Assembly: GCA_900765115.1 (NCBI GenBank)
Contig: CAAFQK010000080.1
Coordinates: forward strand, 1-51,316
Length of the DNA stretch: 51,316 nucleotides
Direction of reading: 5' to 3'
Source: an uncultured Collinsella sp.
Lineage (GTDB): Bacteria > Actinomycetota > Coriobacteriia > Coriobacteriales > Coriobacteriaceae
Part shown: positions 7,425-14,366 of the stretch, one piece after another
Layout of the letters: each line of letters begins with the position of its first letter
How positions within the stretch are numbered: position 1 is the first letter of the stretch
Notes under the pieces: generated by a model
The model's input: the letters and a program-made list of their open reading frames with translations, nothing else
Databases searched by the model: none
What the model was told of the DNA's origin: nothing
Position numbers and translations under genes: made by a program

Positions 7425-8504
7425 ATGCTCAGGATCGGTCTTCTTACCAGTGGCGGCGACTGCCAGGCGCTCAACGCCACCATGCGCGGCATTGTCAAAA
7501 CGCTTATGACCAATAGCGAAGAGCCTATCGAGATCTATGGTTTTGAGGACGGCTACCAGGGCCTTATCTACAGCAGATTCCGCGTCATGACGCCCGCCGA
7601 TTTTAGCGGCATCCTTACCCGTGGCGGCACCATCCTGGGCACGAGCCGTACGCCGTTCAAGCGCCTGGACATTCCCGAGGCCGACGGCGTCGAAAAGGTG
7701 CCCGCGATGGTCCACACCTATCACAAGCTGCAGCTCGACTGCCTGTTTATGCTGGGCGGCAACGGCTCCACCAAGACTGCCAACCGCCTGCGCGAAGAGG
7801 GCCTCAACGTTATCGCCCTGCCCAAGACCATCGATAACGACACCTGGGGCACCGAGATGACCTTTGGCTTTACGAGCGCCATCGACGTCGCCACCAAGTG
7901 CATCGACGACATTCACACCACCGCTTCGAGCCATGGGCGCGTGTTCGTCATCGAGATCATGGGGCACAAGGTTGGCTGGATCCCGCTGTACGCCGGCGTC
8001 GCGGGCGGCGCGGACGTTATCCTGATTCCCGAGATCCCCTACGACATGGACAACGTCATCAAGACCATCGAGCATCGCATGGAGACCGGCAGCCGCTTTA
8101 CCATCGTGGCCGTCGCCGAGGGTGCTATCTCCAAGGAAGACGCGGCACTGTCCAAGAAGGAGTACAAGAAGAAGCTCGCCGAGCGCACGAGCCCGTCGAT
8201 CGTCTACGACATCGCCAAGGAGATCGAGGCCAAGACCGGTCGCGAGACCCGCGTCGCCATCCCCGGCCACACGCAGCGCGGTGGCCAGCCCGACGCCCAG
8301 GACCGCATCTTTGCGACCCAGTGCGGCGTCGAGGCGGCACTGGGGTGCCTACGCGGCGAGTTTGGCTACATGATTGCCCTGCGTGACGGCAAGATGTGCC
8401 ACATGCCGCTCGAGGATGTTGCCGGCAAGCTCAAGTATGTCGACCCCCAGAGCGATCTGGTGCGCGAGGCCAAGGCGCTGGGCATCAGCTTCGGCGACGA
8501 ATAG
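7425..8504 (+). CDS. pfkA: 6-phosphofructokinase, probably ATP-dependent
   Basis: A 359-residue phosphofructokinase, which phosphorylates fructose 6-phosphate in glycolysis. The nucleotide loop reads TSGGDCQALN (the usual form is GGDAPGMN). The donor-specificity loop is GGNGS (111-115) and the catalytic loop is PKTIDND (133-139) with Asp137 as base. In E. coli numbering this gives Gly104 and Lys124: Gly104 favours ATP, while Lys124 is found in PPi enzymes and in some actinobacterial ATP enzymes. I therefore predict ATP use, with the mixed signature noted. The length fits the group III/clade X type enzymes. RBS GGAAGGA lies before ATG 7425. A long hairpin starts 23 bases after the stop codon. 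Confidence 0.93.
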   Translation: MLRIGLLTSGGDCQALNATMRGIVKTLMTNSEEPIEIYGFEDGYQGLIYSRFRVMTPADFSGILTRGGTILGTSRTPFKRLDIPEADGVEKVPAMVHTYHKLQLDCLFMLGGNGSTKTANRLREEGLNVIALPKTIDNDTWGTEMTFGFTSAIDVATKCIDDIHTTASSHGRVFVIEIMGHKVGWIPLYAGVAGGADVILIPEIPYDMDNVIKTIEHRMETGSRFTIVAVAEGAISKEDAALSKKEYKKKLAERTSPSIVYDIAKEIEAKTGRETRVAIPGHTQRGGQPDAQDRIFATQCGVEAALGCLRGEFGYMIALRDGKMCHMPLEDVAGKLKYVDPQSDLVREAKALGISFGDE

Positions 8505-8527
8505 CCTCAGCCGAAATTCATCCCATC

Positions 8528-8624
8528 GGGCCCTCCGACCCCGCCCGACGTATTTCGATTTGGCTCCTCCCTTGACTCCGTCAAAGGTCGCCAATCGAAA
8601 TCGTCGGGCGGGGTCGGAGGGCCC
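8528..8624 (+). repeat. long 3' hairpin after pfkA
   Basis: A near-perfect inverted repeat with arms of about 35 bases (GGGCCCTCCGACCCCGCCCG... and its complement). It contains a small inner hairpin TTGAC-TCC-GTCAA offset by an internal loop. It is too long for an ordinary terminator and has no T tract. Confidence 0.85.
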
Positions 8625-8685
8625 TGCGTTTACATACTCGCCGAGGTTATTCGTCTTCTTGCTGCGGGTGCCTGGCCTGAAATTC

Positions 8686-8752
8686 AGTTGCGGTGAAATA
8701 GTTCCTGCTTAGCCCGCAAATGGCTGAATCTAGGAACTATTCCACCGCAACT
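8686..8752. repeat. 67-nt palindromic repeat, copy 2
   Basis: Arms AGTTGCGGTGAAATAGTTCC and the matching complement (one change, at the AAAT/ATTC step), with a 27-nt loop unrelated to the loops of the other two copies. Confidence 0.9.
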
Positions 8753-8795
8753 TACGTATGATCGGAGCGGCTACAGCACAAGCATCGGCGTTCGT

Positions 8796-8980
8796 TTGAT
8801 GGTCCGCCACGAAATGGGGCCATCTACTACGTTTAACTCGATGGGGCCAACCATGACCGCCTTTTCGAAAATCGACAGGCCTTCTACCTGCGGTTTTGTT
8901 TTTTGTTTTCCCGGCATGGTTGAGGGTATCCAATTAAACATAGTAGATAGGCCCATTTTGTGGCATACGACCCATTCAAG
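8796..8980. repeat. imperfect ~65-bp inverted duplication
   Basis: About 62 bases at 8796-8857 are repeated in inverted orientation at about 8911-8980 with roughly 70 percent identity (shared blocks such as AAATGGG, ATCTACTA, GTTTAA). Both strands are open here and the arms translate to similar peptides. No start with a ribosome binding site supports a gene, so I treat it as a non-coding or decayed element. Confidence 0.5.
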
Positions 8981-9082
8981 CCCTATCTCGAAGGCTAAAG
9001 AGAGCCTCTCATCCACGCTTGCGAGCGAAAACCAAATAGAATGAAAGGCAAATGAAAAGCCCGTTTGACGAGCGGAGGACAT

Positions 9083-9403
9083 ATGCGCGACGTAGCCGAA
9101 AGCGACTGGAAGCTGTTTAAGAAAATGCTTCCTCAATGGCAAGAACGTTATATGGAAAAGCTCATCGGCCAGTACGTTGAGATACTGAATGGCGACAGCG
9201 AAGCGTCCAGTAGATTTTGGGCACTAGAAGAGAGCCTCAATAGAAACAAGCTGTCCTCAGGCGTAATTGCAAACGACATTCGCCGCAGCACAATGCACCG
9301 CGAGATAGCCAATTTGCTTATCGACAGCGTGATTACCCTTGACGACCTTGACGGTTTTACCGAGGACATTAAGAGCTATGCGCAGCACTGGATTGGCCAG
9401 TAA
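9083..9403 (+). CDS. small conserved protein (often labelled multidrug transporter)
   Basis: A 106-residue soluble, helical protein beginning MRDVAESDWKLFKK. It matches from memory a widespread short family in gut Firmicutes and Actinobacteria that databases often name multidrug transporter. No membrane segment is present, so that name is not supported. Tryptophans and the pattern D-W-K-L-F...W-x-x-x-Y-M suggest a compact all-helical fold. ATG 9083 is chosen because GCGGAGG lies at 9072-9078. GC content is lower than in neighbouring core genes, and the mobile island starts shortly downstream. Function unknown. Confidence 0.75.
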   Translation: MRDVAESDWKLFKKMLPQWQERYMEKLIGQYVEILNGDSEASSRFWALEESLNRNKLSSGVIANDIRRSTMHREIANLLIDSVITLDDLDGFTEDIKSYAQHWIGQ

Positions 9404-9560
9404 GGGCACTGAGCGACAAATATCCCCAGCAAAACGGGGCAAACGCCGGACCACCTAAAGCTGACGTTAGATAACGATACTTTTGAAAACACTGGAAAAT
9501 CAAGGTTTTTCGAGCGACGGACAAGCAGGGTATTGTACTAAAAACTGAATACGACGCAGA

Positions 9561-9609
9561 AGCGGCGTTTCTTACTCTCTACATGGGAGAACAGGAACGC
9601 CGCTTTTTT
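9561..9609 (+). terminator. rho-independent terminator at left side of island
   Basis: AGCGGCGTT (9561-9569) pairs with AACGCCGCT (9596-9604), with an inner CTCTC/GGGAG stem, followed by TTTTTT. It insulates the initiator-like gene from upstream transcription. Confidence 0.8.
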
Positions 9610-9616
9610 CATGCCC

Positions 9617-9734
9617 TTTGTTACGCAGTAGGGGCAGAAAAAGCCTTGCTACAAGCGGTTTTCCGGGCGCGTATCTGGCGCGGAAAGGGATTTATACCTT
9701 ATCCCCCGAAACCGCGCTTCTACTGCGTAACAAA
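9617..9734 (+). promoter_or_regulatory. structured leader of the initiator-like gene
   Basis: A perfect 14-bp inverted repeat (TTTGTTACGCAGTA at 9617 and its complement at 9721) encloses a second imperfect one (AAGCGGTTTTCCGGG with CCCCGAAACCGCGCTT). The pair forms a nested hairpin of nearly 120 bases ending 24 bases before ATG 9759, just upstream of the AAAGGAG RBS. It may control expression of the replication-type gene. Confidence 0.55.
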
Positions 9735-9758
9735 TCCAAAGCAAAGGAGCTATGAACT

Positions 9759-10211
9759 ATGGCAGTTTTCAGAGTGGAACGGAACAAGGGCTACACCGTA
9801 ATGAGCAACCACCACCTACGCAACAAGGAGCTTTCCCTAAAGGCAAAGGGGCTGTTGTCGCAAATGCTGTCACTCCCCGAAGATTGGGACTACACCTTGA
9901 AAGGCTTATCCCTTATCAACCGGGAGAAGATAGACGCTATCCGCGAAGCCATTAAGGAGCTTGAACGCGCCGGGTATATCGTCCGTTCAAGGGAGCGCGA
10001 CGAGAAAGGACGCTTGCGGGGCGCGGACTATGTGATATTCGAGCAGCCGCAGCCGCCTACGCCGGATTTACCTACATTGGAAAATCCAACATTGGATAAT
10101 CCAACGCAGGAAAACCCAACATTGGAAAAACCTACGTTGGAAAATCCAACGCAATTAAAATTGCAGCGCGGCGAGGTTCGGGAGCTTTGCAATGCCCGTT
10201 GCTTTCAATGA
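9759..10211 (+). pseudogene. truncated DUF6017/replication-initiator-like protein
   Basis: The first ~135 residues (MAVFRVERNKGYTVMSNHHL..., winged-helix region LKAKGLLSQMLSLPEDWDYT, GLSLINREKIDAIREAIKEL, then the Pro/Thr/Asn-rich repeats LENPT) match the N-terminal part of a helix-turn-helix protein common in Tn916/Tn1549-type elements. The reading frame then runs into the antisense strand of the relaxase gene and ends with unrelated residues, so the C-terminal half is lost. RBS AAAGGAG precedes ATG 9759. The N-terminal DNA-binding domain could still be made, but full function is unlikely. Confidence 0.8.
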
Positions 10212-11345
10212 CCTTGCAGCGGCTTCATGTAAGATAATCGCCTGTTCCTGTCCGGCGCGGTATTTCTCCCTGTTCCTTGCCTTGCGGTATGCGTCATAGA
10301 CGGGCTTTGTCTTTTGGTAGGTGGAAACATTCTTGATAAGCACCGCCATGTCCGCAAGCCGCTTTTCGGCGTTCTTCAATGCGTCTGCCGCCTGTCCGCT
10401 TTCCGCTGCCATTTCCTCAATCCGGCTAACTAAATCCGCGTACTGTTCAATCTTGTTTTCGGTGAGAAAGTTCATAGTCTTTGCCGCCTGTTTCAGATTG
10501 TGGATTTTCGCCCACTGTTCATAGCCCCGGCTCTGCGCCGCCTTGATACTGTTCTCAATGTCGATAAGCAGCGATACGCCGCGCTGCTCTCTGGGAGCTT
10601 TCGCCGCCTTTGTCCGTCTGCCCGCTATCCGTTCCCTTATGGCTTCCTCTGTATAATCTGCGCCGAGGGTTTTTAGGCGGGTGAAGCGTTCCTGTCCGGG
10701 GGCGCGGCATGATACATATTTCCCCGGCTTTATCTCATAGCCCGCCGCCTGTAACCGCGTTAGCAATTCCTCAAAACTGGAAACTTGGGGGATAAGTGCG
10801 TCAACGGCGGTTTTCAGCTTGCCTTTCCAACTTGTACCCGTCTTTTCTGCCTGGTACTCCGCATAGCTCTTTCCCTTGCTGCCCTTGCCGGGGACGACAA
10901 CGGACAAGCCATTTTCCCGGCACAGCTTGTCGCTCATGTTCCGTATGCCGTAATAGCTCCTTTTGTTGGAATTGTATTTGTGGTGGTCTACGAAGTTTAC
11001 GGCGCAGAAAATGATATGATTGTGGATATGCCCCTTGTCAATATGCGTCGTGAGTACATACTCATGCTGCCCCTTTGTTACCGCGTCGGCAAGCTGCTTT
11101 CCGATTTCATGGGCTTTCTGATAATCTACTTCCCCCGGCTCAAAGGATTGTATCAGATGAAAGGCTAAATTGTTCCCCTTTTGGAGTGCTTGCGACAGGG
11201 TATATTCAAACTCAATATCTGCCGTTTCATAGGAGCAGCCAAAAGAGGACACAAGCATTTTCCCGTCCGTCTTGTCCGGGTTTTCGATATAGTCAAGGGC
11301 TTTGCTTAGAGTGCTTTTAATAGGCTTAATCTTTGTAACCGCCAT
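10155..11345 (-). CDS. mobA: MobA-type relaxase, C-terminus truncated
   Basis: A 396-residue relaxase that would nick oriT and lead DNA transfer. The N-terminal MOB_P-type domain looks intact: MAVTKIKPIKSTLSKALDYI, and the metal-binding HUH region THIDKGHIHNHIIF with His101, His106 and His108. The C-terminal part has helical repeats. The protein ends abruptly at LPNLAALQF, where family members as I recall them continue for several dozen residues. The stop falls at the junction with the truncated initiator-like gene, so the C-terminal tail was lost by a deletion. The ATG (11345) overlaps the end of mobC by 40 bases, indicating coupling. Catalysis could persist. Confidence 0.85.
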   Translation of the reverse strand: MAVTKIKPIKSTLSKALDYIENPDKTDGKMLVSSFGCSYETADIEFEYTLSQALQKGNNLAFHLIQSFEPGEVDYQKAHEIGKQLADAVTKGQHEYVLTTHIDKGHIHNHIIFCAVNFVDHHKYNSNKRSYYGIRNMSDKLCRENGLSVVVPGKGSKGKSYAEYQAEKTGTSWKGKLKTAVDALIPQVSSFEELLTRLQAAGYEIKPGKYVSCRAPGQERFTRLKTLGADYTEEAIRERIAGRRTKAAKAPREQRGVSLLIDIENSIKAAQSRGYEQWAKIHNLKQAAKTMNFLTENKIEQYADLVSRIEEMAAESGQAADALKNAEKRLADMAVLIKNVSTYQKTKPVYDAYRKARNREKYRAGQEQAIILHEAAARSLKATGIAKLPNLAALQF

Positions 11346-11635
11346 ATCTCTGCAAGCACCCCCTTTATTTCCTCTATGTCCTCTTGGTATGCGTTCCCCG
11401 TCGCGTTTACGCGGCGTGCTATCTGGTTGACGTTGACACCGATTTTCTGTATCTCTGCTGTCATTGCCTTTATATCGGCGTGGTCTATCTGAATGATATA
11501 CCCGTCAATGGCAATCTTCCGCAGATACGCCGCCATGTTCCGGGTGGGTACGAGCTTCATTTTTTCCAGTATTAAATCCCGTTCCGCTTCCGTCACTCTG
11601 AATTTGATTTGCACCGTCCTTTTCCGTCCGTCCAT
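11306..11635 (-). CDS. mobC: mobilization protein MobC (relaxosome accessory)
   Basis: A 109-residue ribbon-helix-helix type relaxosome protein. It begins MDGRKRTVQIKFRVTEAERD and has the MobC-type segment GVNVNQIARRVNATGN followed by a helical C-terminus. ATG 11635 was preferred over an upstream in-frame start because AGGAG lies at 11643-11647. It is the first gene of the mobC-mobA pair. MobC proteins bind oriT DNA next to the nick and recruit the relaxase. Confidence 0.88.
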   Translation of the reverse strand: MDGRKRTVQIKFRVTEAERDLILEKMKLVPTRNMAAYLRKIAIDGYIIQIDHADIKAMTAEIQKIGVNVNQIARRVNATGNAYQEDIEEIKGVLAEIWRLQRLSLLKAL

Positions 11636-11659
11636 GTGTTCGCTCCTTTCCTTTCCGTT

Positions 11660-11755
11660 CCGAGGGTTTGGGACACTTCCCAACAAGCAATTTTCAACCG
11701 ACGCGCCGCAGCGCGGGAGGGCGAAAATACGGAAGTGGGTACCCGCTTCCCATGC
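11660..11755. other. candidate oriT
   Basis: The region directly upstream of mobC carries a near-perfect 20-bp palindrome at 11731-11750 (GGAAGTGGGTACCCGCTTCC), a GCGC-CGCA-GCGC hairpin, and a separate ACTTCCCA word. Position before mobCA and the inverted repeats fit an origin of transfer. No nick site is assigned. The bases on to 11903 are AT-rich and hold no gene. Confidence 0.45.
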
Positions 11756-11903
11756 TTGCTACGAATGTTTTTATCCTTTAGGCTCTTATCACCTACTACG
11801 GAGAAAAAGCGATTTTGCCAAACTTACGCAAAAGAAAAACGCTGCAACCTCAAAAAAGATTACAACGCTTTCTAAATCCTGTTCAGTTTTAAGTCGGACA
11901 TTC

Positions 11904-12257
11904 CTATTCGCCCTCTTTTTCGACTTCGGAAATCTCCTTTGCCGTTGCGGTTACAATCCGTATGCCTGTATCGCTCATACCGTCAAGAAGCGCGTCAAGC
12001 TGCCGCCGCTGCGTGTTCTTCTCCGGCGGCGTTTCTAAAAGGAATTGGTCTACGGATATATGGTAACGCTGTATCAGCTCAAAGAATATCTGTAAACTTG
12101 GGTGCTGCCCCTTGTTCTCAATGTTCGCAAGGTAGCGCGGCGAGATAAACATTTCGTCGCCTACTTTCTTGCGGCTTTCCTTGCGTCCTTCACGCGCTGC
12201 CTTTATCGCTGCCCCAAAAGCCTTGAAGTCGTATTTTGGTACTGGTCTTTTTGCCAT
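11904..12257 (-). CDS. XRE regulator, Tn916 orf9-like
   Basis: A 117-residue Cro/CI-type regulator. The helix-turn-helix spans about residues 12-65 (YDFKAFGAAIKAAREGRK through SPRYLANIENKGQHPSL), followed by VDQFLLE and a C-terminal helical extension. The sequence pattern closely resembles the product of Tn916 orf9, which sits opposite to the tet(M)-orf7-orf8 region in that element, as this gene does relative to the cargo here. The likely role is repression of element genes. It is divergent from the attenuated cargo promoter, with about 90 bases between start codon and -35 box. Confidence 0.88.
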   Translation of the reverse strand: MAKRPVPKYDFKAFGAAIKAAREGRKESRKKVGDEMFISPRYLANIENKGQHPSLQIFFELIQRYHISVDQFLLETPPEKNTQRRQLDALLDGMSDTGIRIVTATAKEISEVEKEGE

Positions 12258-12349
12258 AGTTATTCACCCTCTTACATTTTACTGTTCCCCTTTCTTCTTG
12301 GATATGTCTACATAGTTCTATCAGTTAGCCAAAATAATTCATATATATA

Positions 12350-12377
12350 TTGACAACAAGCTGCTTTTGTATATAAT
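12350..12377 (+). promoter_or_regulatory. consensus sigma-70 promoter of the cargo cassette
   Basis: TTGACA (12350-12355), 16 bases, TATAAT (12372-12377), in an AT-rich background. Transcription would begin near 12384, about 20 bases before the leader peptide. Both boxes match consensus exactly, so the cassette should initiate constantly and be controlled downstream by attenuation. Confidence 0.88.
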
Positions 12378-12402
12378 ATTATATAAAAGGGGGGGAATGT
12401 TT

Positions 12403-12429
12403 ATGTTACATAGCATGCGTATTCGATAA
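12403..12429 (+). CDS. 8-residue leader peptide (MLHSMRIR)
   Basis: A mini-ORF ATG TTA CAT AGC ATG CGT ATT CGA TAA, with a run of seven G's (12389-12395) as Shine-Dalgarno, 7 bases upstream. Its codons lie inside the 5' arm of the first attenuator hairpin, so a ribosome stalled here would change the folding of the downstream RNA. Short leader peptides of this kind precede tet(M), erm and other ribosome-drug resistance genes. An alternative in-frame start (ATG 12397) adds two residues but lies too close to the Shine-Dalgarno. Confidence 0.75.
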   Translation: MLHSMRIR

Positions 12430-12502
12430 GCATTGAAATCAAAAAAGATTTTTCCCATTTTCAATATGGGCTTTTTTGTCATGCTTATTTTGCGTATGCT
12501 AT
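12411..12502 (+). terminator. attenuator 1: leader hairpin with embedded terminator
   Basis: The leader codons (TAGCATGCGTATTCGATAAGCAT, starting at 12411) can pair with about 12480-12502 (the segment ending TTTTGCGTATGCTA). Inside lies a terminator: CCCAT (12454) with ATGGG (12466), extended by AAAAAAG/CTTTTTT and ending in TTTTTT. ATTGAAA (12432) can also pair with TTTCAAT (12459), giving a competing fold. Confidence 0.75.
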
Positions 12503-12575
12503 ACAACAAAACTAACGACGTATAGACATAGTATAAAAACTATGCCTTAATTTTGTTGTAGTATTATATGTATAA

Positions 12576-12618
12576 ATGCAAGTCAATGCTCATGTTGAGA
12601 ATTGACCTGCATTTTTTT
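12576..12618 (+). terminator. attenuator 2: terminator just before the KTR gene
   Basis: ATGCAAGTCAAT (12576) pairs with ATTGACCTGCAT (12601) with one mismatch, followed by seven T's. The RBS AAAAGGAG starts five bases later. A further hairpin upstream (ACAACAAAA with TTTTGTTGT, about 12502-12560) may be its antagonist. Confidence 0.8.
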
Positions 12619-12637
12619 GCGCAAAAGGAGAAATATT

Positions 12638-12817
12638 ATGCTTGAAAAATATTGGATAAAATGTCCAATTTGTAACGGAAAGACGAGGGTTCAAGTATTT
12701 TATAATACGGTATTAAGAAATTTTCCTCTTTTCTGCCCTAAATGTAAATTAACGCATATCGTTGATGTTGAAAAACTAGAAATCATAATCAAAAACTCTG
12801 AAAAACAAACTTTTTAA
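12638..12817 (+). CDS. cysteine-rich KTR-domain protein (Tn916 orf6-like)
   Basis: A 59-residue protein with two Cys pairs, CPICNGKTR near the N-terminus and FCPKCK about 25 residues later, forming a likely zinc ribbon. The CPxCxxKTR pattern is that of the small protein found beside tet(M) in Tn916-type elements. ATG 12638 is used because AAAAGGAG lies at 12623-12630; an upstream TTG in frame lies inside the terminator. It is the first gene of the attenuated cassette and ends 23 bases before the methyltransferase gene. The molecular role is not established. Base composition is AT-rich, unlike the host. Confidence 0.85.
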   Translation: MLEKYWIKCPICNGKTRVQVFYNTVLRNFPLFCPKCKLTHIVDVEKLEIIIKNSEKQTF

Positions 12818-12840
12818 TTTTGAAAAGGAAGGATATTTAA

Positions 12841-13830
12841 ATGAAACACTTACCTAAAAGTACACCTACGGAAATATTGAATGACCCATACGGATTTACT
12901 TACAAAGAAATGTCGGAAGTAATTGGAGAGGATAAAGCAAGAGCCTTATATACGGAATTGTATAAACAGCCATTTCACAAAGAAAATCTATCAATATCAA
13001 CAAAAAAAGTCTATAAAAGTAGCGATACTGAAAAGTATGTTTATGAATTGAAAGATAACAGGTATATTGAAACGGTTTTTATTAAACGGCGAGATGGTGG
13101 GACTGTTTGCGTAAGTACGCAAGTTGGTTGTTCTGTTGGCTGTATTTTTTGTGAGTCCGGACGCAATGGTTTTGTTCGTAATCTAACACCGTCTGAAATT
13201 GTGCAGCAGGTTGTATTGATACGTCAAAAAGTAAATCGTATCGTTTTTATGGGAATGGGAGAACCTTTATTCAATTACGACAACTTGATTGCAGCAATCC
13301 ATATTCTTCGAGATAGAAATGGACTTAACTTTCCAACCGACGGCATTACCGTATCAACAGTTGGTCCAGTTAATCAATTAAAAAAATTGCGCGAAGAACA
13401 TCTAAAAATTCAGTTGACAATATCTTTACATGCAGCAACACAGGCTGCGAGAAACTGTATCATTCCTCATATGCACATGTACGCTATTGAAGATGTTGTT
13501 AAGCAAGCATTGTCCTATTCTCAAAGGCATAATCGAAAAGTGGTATTTGCGTATTTGCTTTTACCAGGTATAAATGACCGTTCCTCAGATATAAGGCAAC
13601 TTGCAAAATGGTTTAAGGGCAAAAATGTTATGATTAACGTGCTGCAATACAACCCGACGAGTAATTCAAAAATTAGAGCACCACAAAAACAAGAAATGGT
13701 TGCGTTCAAACATCAATTAGAGCAAACAGGACTTGAAGTTACCATGAGAGTTTCTCATGGTAGAAAGATTAAAGCAGCTTGTGGACAGTTAGCTAATACA
13801 TATAATAAAGCCAAAAAACAACAGAAATAA
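12841..13830 (+). CDS. RlmN/Cfr-family radical SAM 23S rRNA methyltransferase
   Basis: A 329-residue protein. The radical SAM cluster cysteines are Cys97, Cys101 and Cys104 (CSVGCIFC). The two catalytic cysteines of this family align as Cys90 (VCVSTQVGC, seven residues before the cluster) and Cys314 (AACGQL), so dual-SAM chemistry on A2503 of 23S rRNA looks intact. MGMGEP (137-142) is the SAM-binding motif. The CATG usual after the cluster is CESG here. It is shorter than RlmN (~384 in E. coli) and Cfr (349). The gene is AT-rich, sits on a mobile remnant in the slot of tet(M), and follows a leader peptide with two attenuators, which points to a drug-resistance role (Cfr-like C8 methylation). 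Sequence alone does not separate C2 from C8 specificity. RBS AAGGAAGG. Confidence 0.88.
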   Translation: MKHLPKSTPTEILNDPYGFTYKEMSEVIGEDKARALYTELYKQPFHKENLSISTKKVYKSSDTEKYVYELKDNRYIETVFIKRRDGGTVCVSTQVGCSVGCIFCESGRNGFVRNLTPSEIVQQVVLIRQKVNRIVFMGMGEPLFNYDNLIAAIHILRDRNGLNFPTDGITVSTVGPVNQLKKLREEHLKIQLTISLHAATQAARNCIIPHMHMYAIEDVVKQALSYSQRHNRKVVFAYLLLPGINDRSSDIRQLAKWFKGKNVMINVLQYNPTSNSKIRAPQKQEMVAFKHQLEQTGLEVTMRVSHGRKIKAACGQLANTYNKAKKQQK

Positions 13831-13860
13831 TTTAATTAAAAGAGCCAGACGCACAGACGC

Positions 13861-13910
13861 AGAGCCGATAATATGCAGTTTGAAATACTGCTGTTATCGG
13901 CTCTTTTTTG
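13861..13910 (+). terminator. rho-independent terminator of the cargo cassette
   Basis: AGAGCCGATAA pairs with TTATCGGCTCT around an inner GCAGT/ACTGC stem, followed by TTTTTT. It lies 30 bases after the methyltransferase stop codon. Confidence 0.93.
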
Positions 13911-14080
13911 ATTTTAATTTGTGCCCCTAATAACCATATTGGAGCAAAATCAGAACTGTTGCTTGTCGTTCTTTGATTTCCGCAGCAGCTTTGAAAAATC
14001 AAAGCCGCCGTTTCTTTTTATCTTCTAATGAAATGACGCGGTATCACTGTTAAAAGCGGCGGCTAAAGGAGGTAGCCGCC

Positions 14081-14191
14081 ATGAAGCACATACCCTATCG
14101 ACAAAATCCGACGGTCATTGACATATCAAAAAAAGCCCGACCACCGCCGGGAACCTCTCTACCCTTGACTATGAGCTGTCTAATCATCTAA
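14081..14191 (+). CDS. 36-residue small ORF with strong RBS
   Basis: It begins MKHIPYRQNPTVIDISKKAR, preceded by AAAGGAGG. I do not recognise it with certainty. A +1 shift after about residue 18 opens a longer frame (KSPTTAGNLSTLDYELSNHL...), so this may be the 5' part of a frameshifted short element-borne gene. It lies between the cargo terminator and the orf7-like sigma factor. The remaining non-coding bases from 13911 to 14080 and 14192 to 14366 show only a GC hairpin (CCTGTCCG/CGGACAGG near 14215-14240) and AT-rich tracts. Confidence 0.45.
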   Translation: MKHIPYRQNPTVIDISKKARPPPGTSLPLTMSCLII

Positions 14192-14366
14192 ATACTGCTT
14201 ACAATACCTATACGCCTGTCCGGGCTTTTCGGACAGGCGTATTTTGCTGCTCAAAAAATTTTTTGAAAAAATTTCAAAAAATCTTCGGCGTTTTTCAAAA
14301 ACGCCGTATTGCCCCGCGAAAAGGGGGAAGCACCACCAACTTTCCAACGAGAAAGGAGGTGAGAAT

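Noticed and set aside
7356..8270. 304-codon open frame antisense to pfkA
   Set aside because: Low-complexity Gly/Val/Asp/His composition typical of antisense frames; pfkA is unambiguous.
8771..9142. 123-codon minus-strand frame between pfkA and the small conserved gene
   Set aside because: Its start lies inside the 9083-9403 gene, no RBS precedes any internal Met, and the body is explained by an imperfect inverted repeat.
9583..9801. 72-codon plus-strand frame before the initiator-like gene
   Set aside because: It begins inside a terminator stem and runs through the nested leader hairpin; no RBS.
12602..12637. Upstream TTG start extending the KTR protein by 12 residues
   Set aside because: It would start inside the second attenuator terminator; ATG 12638 has a proper RBS.
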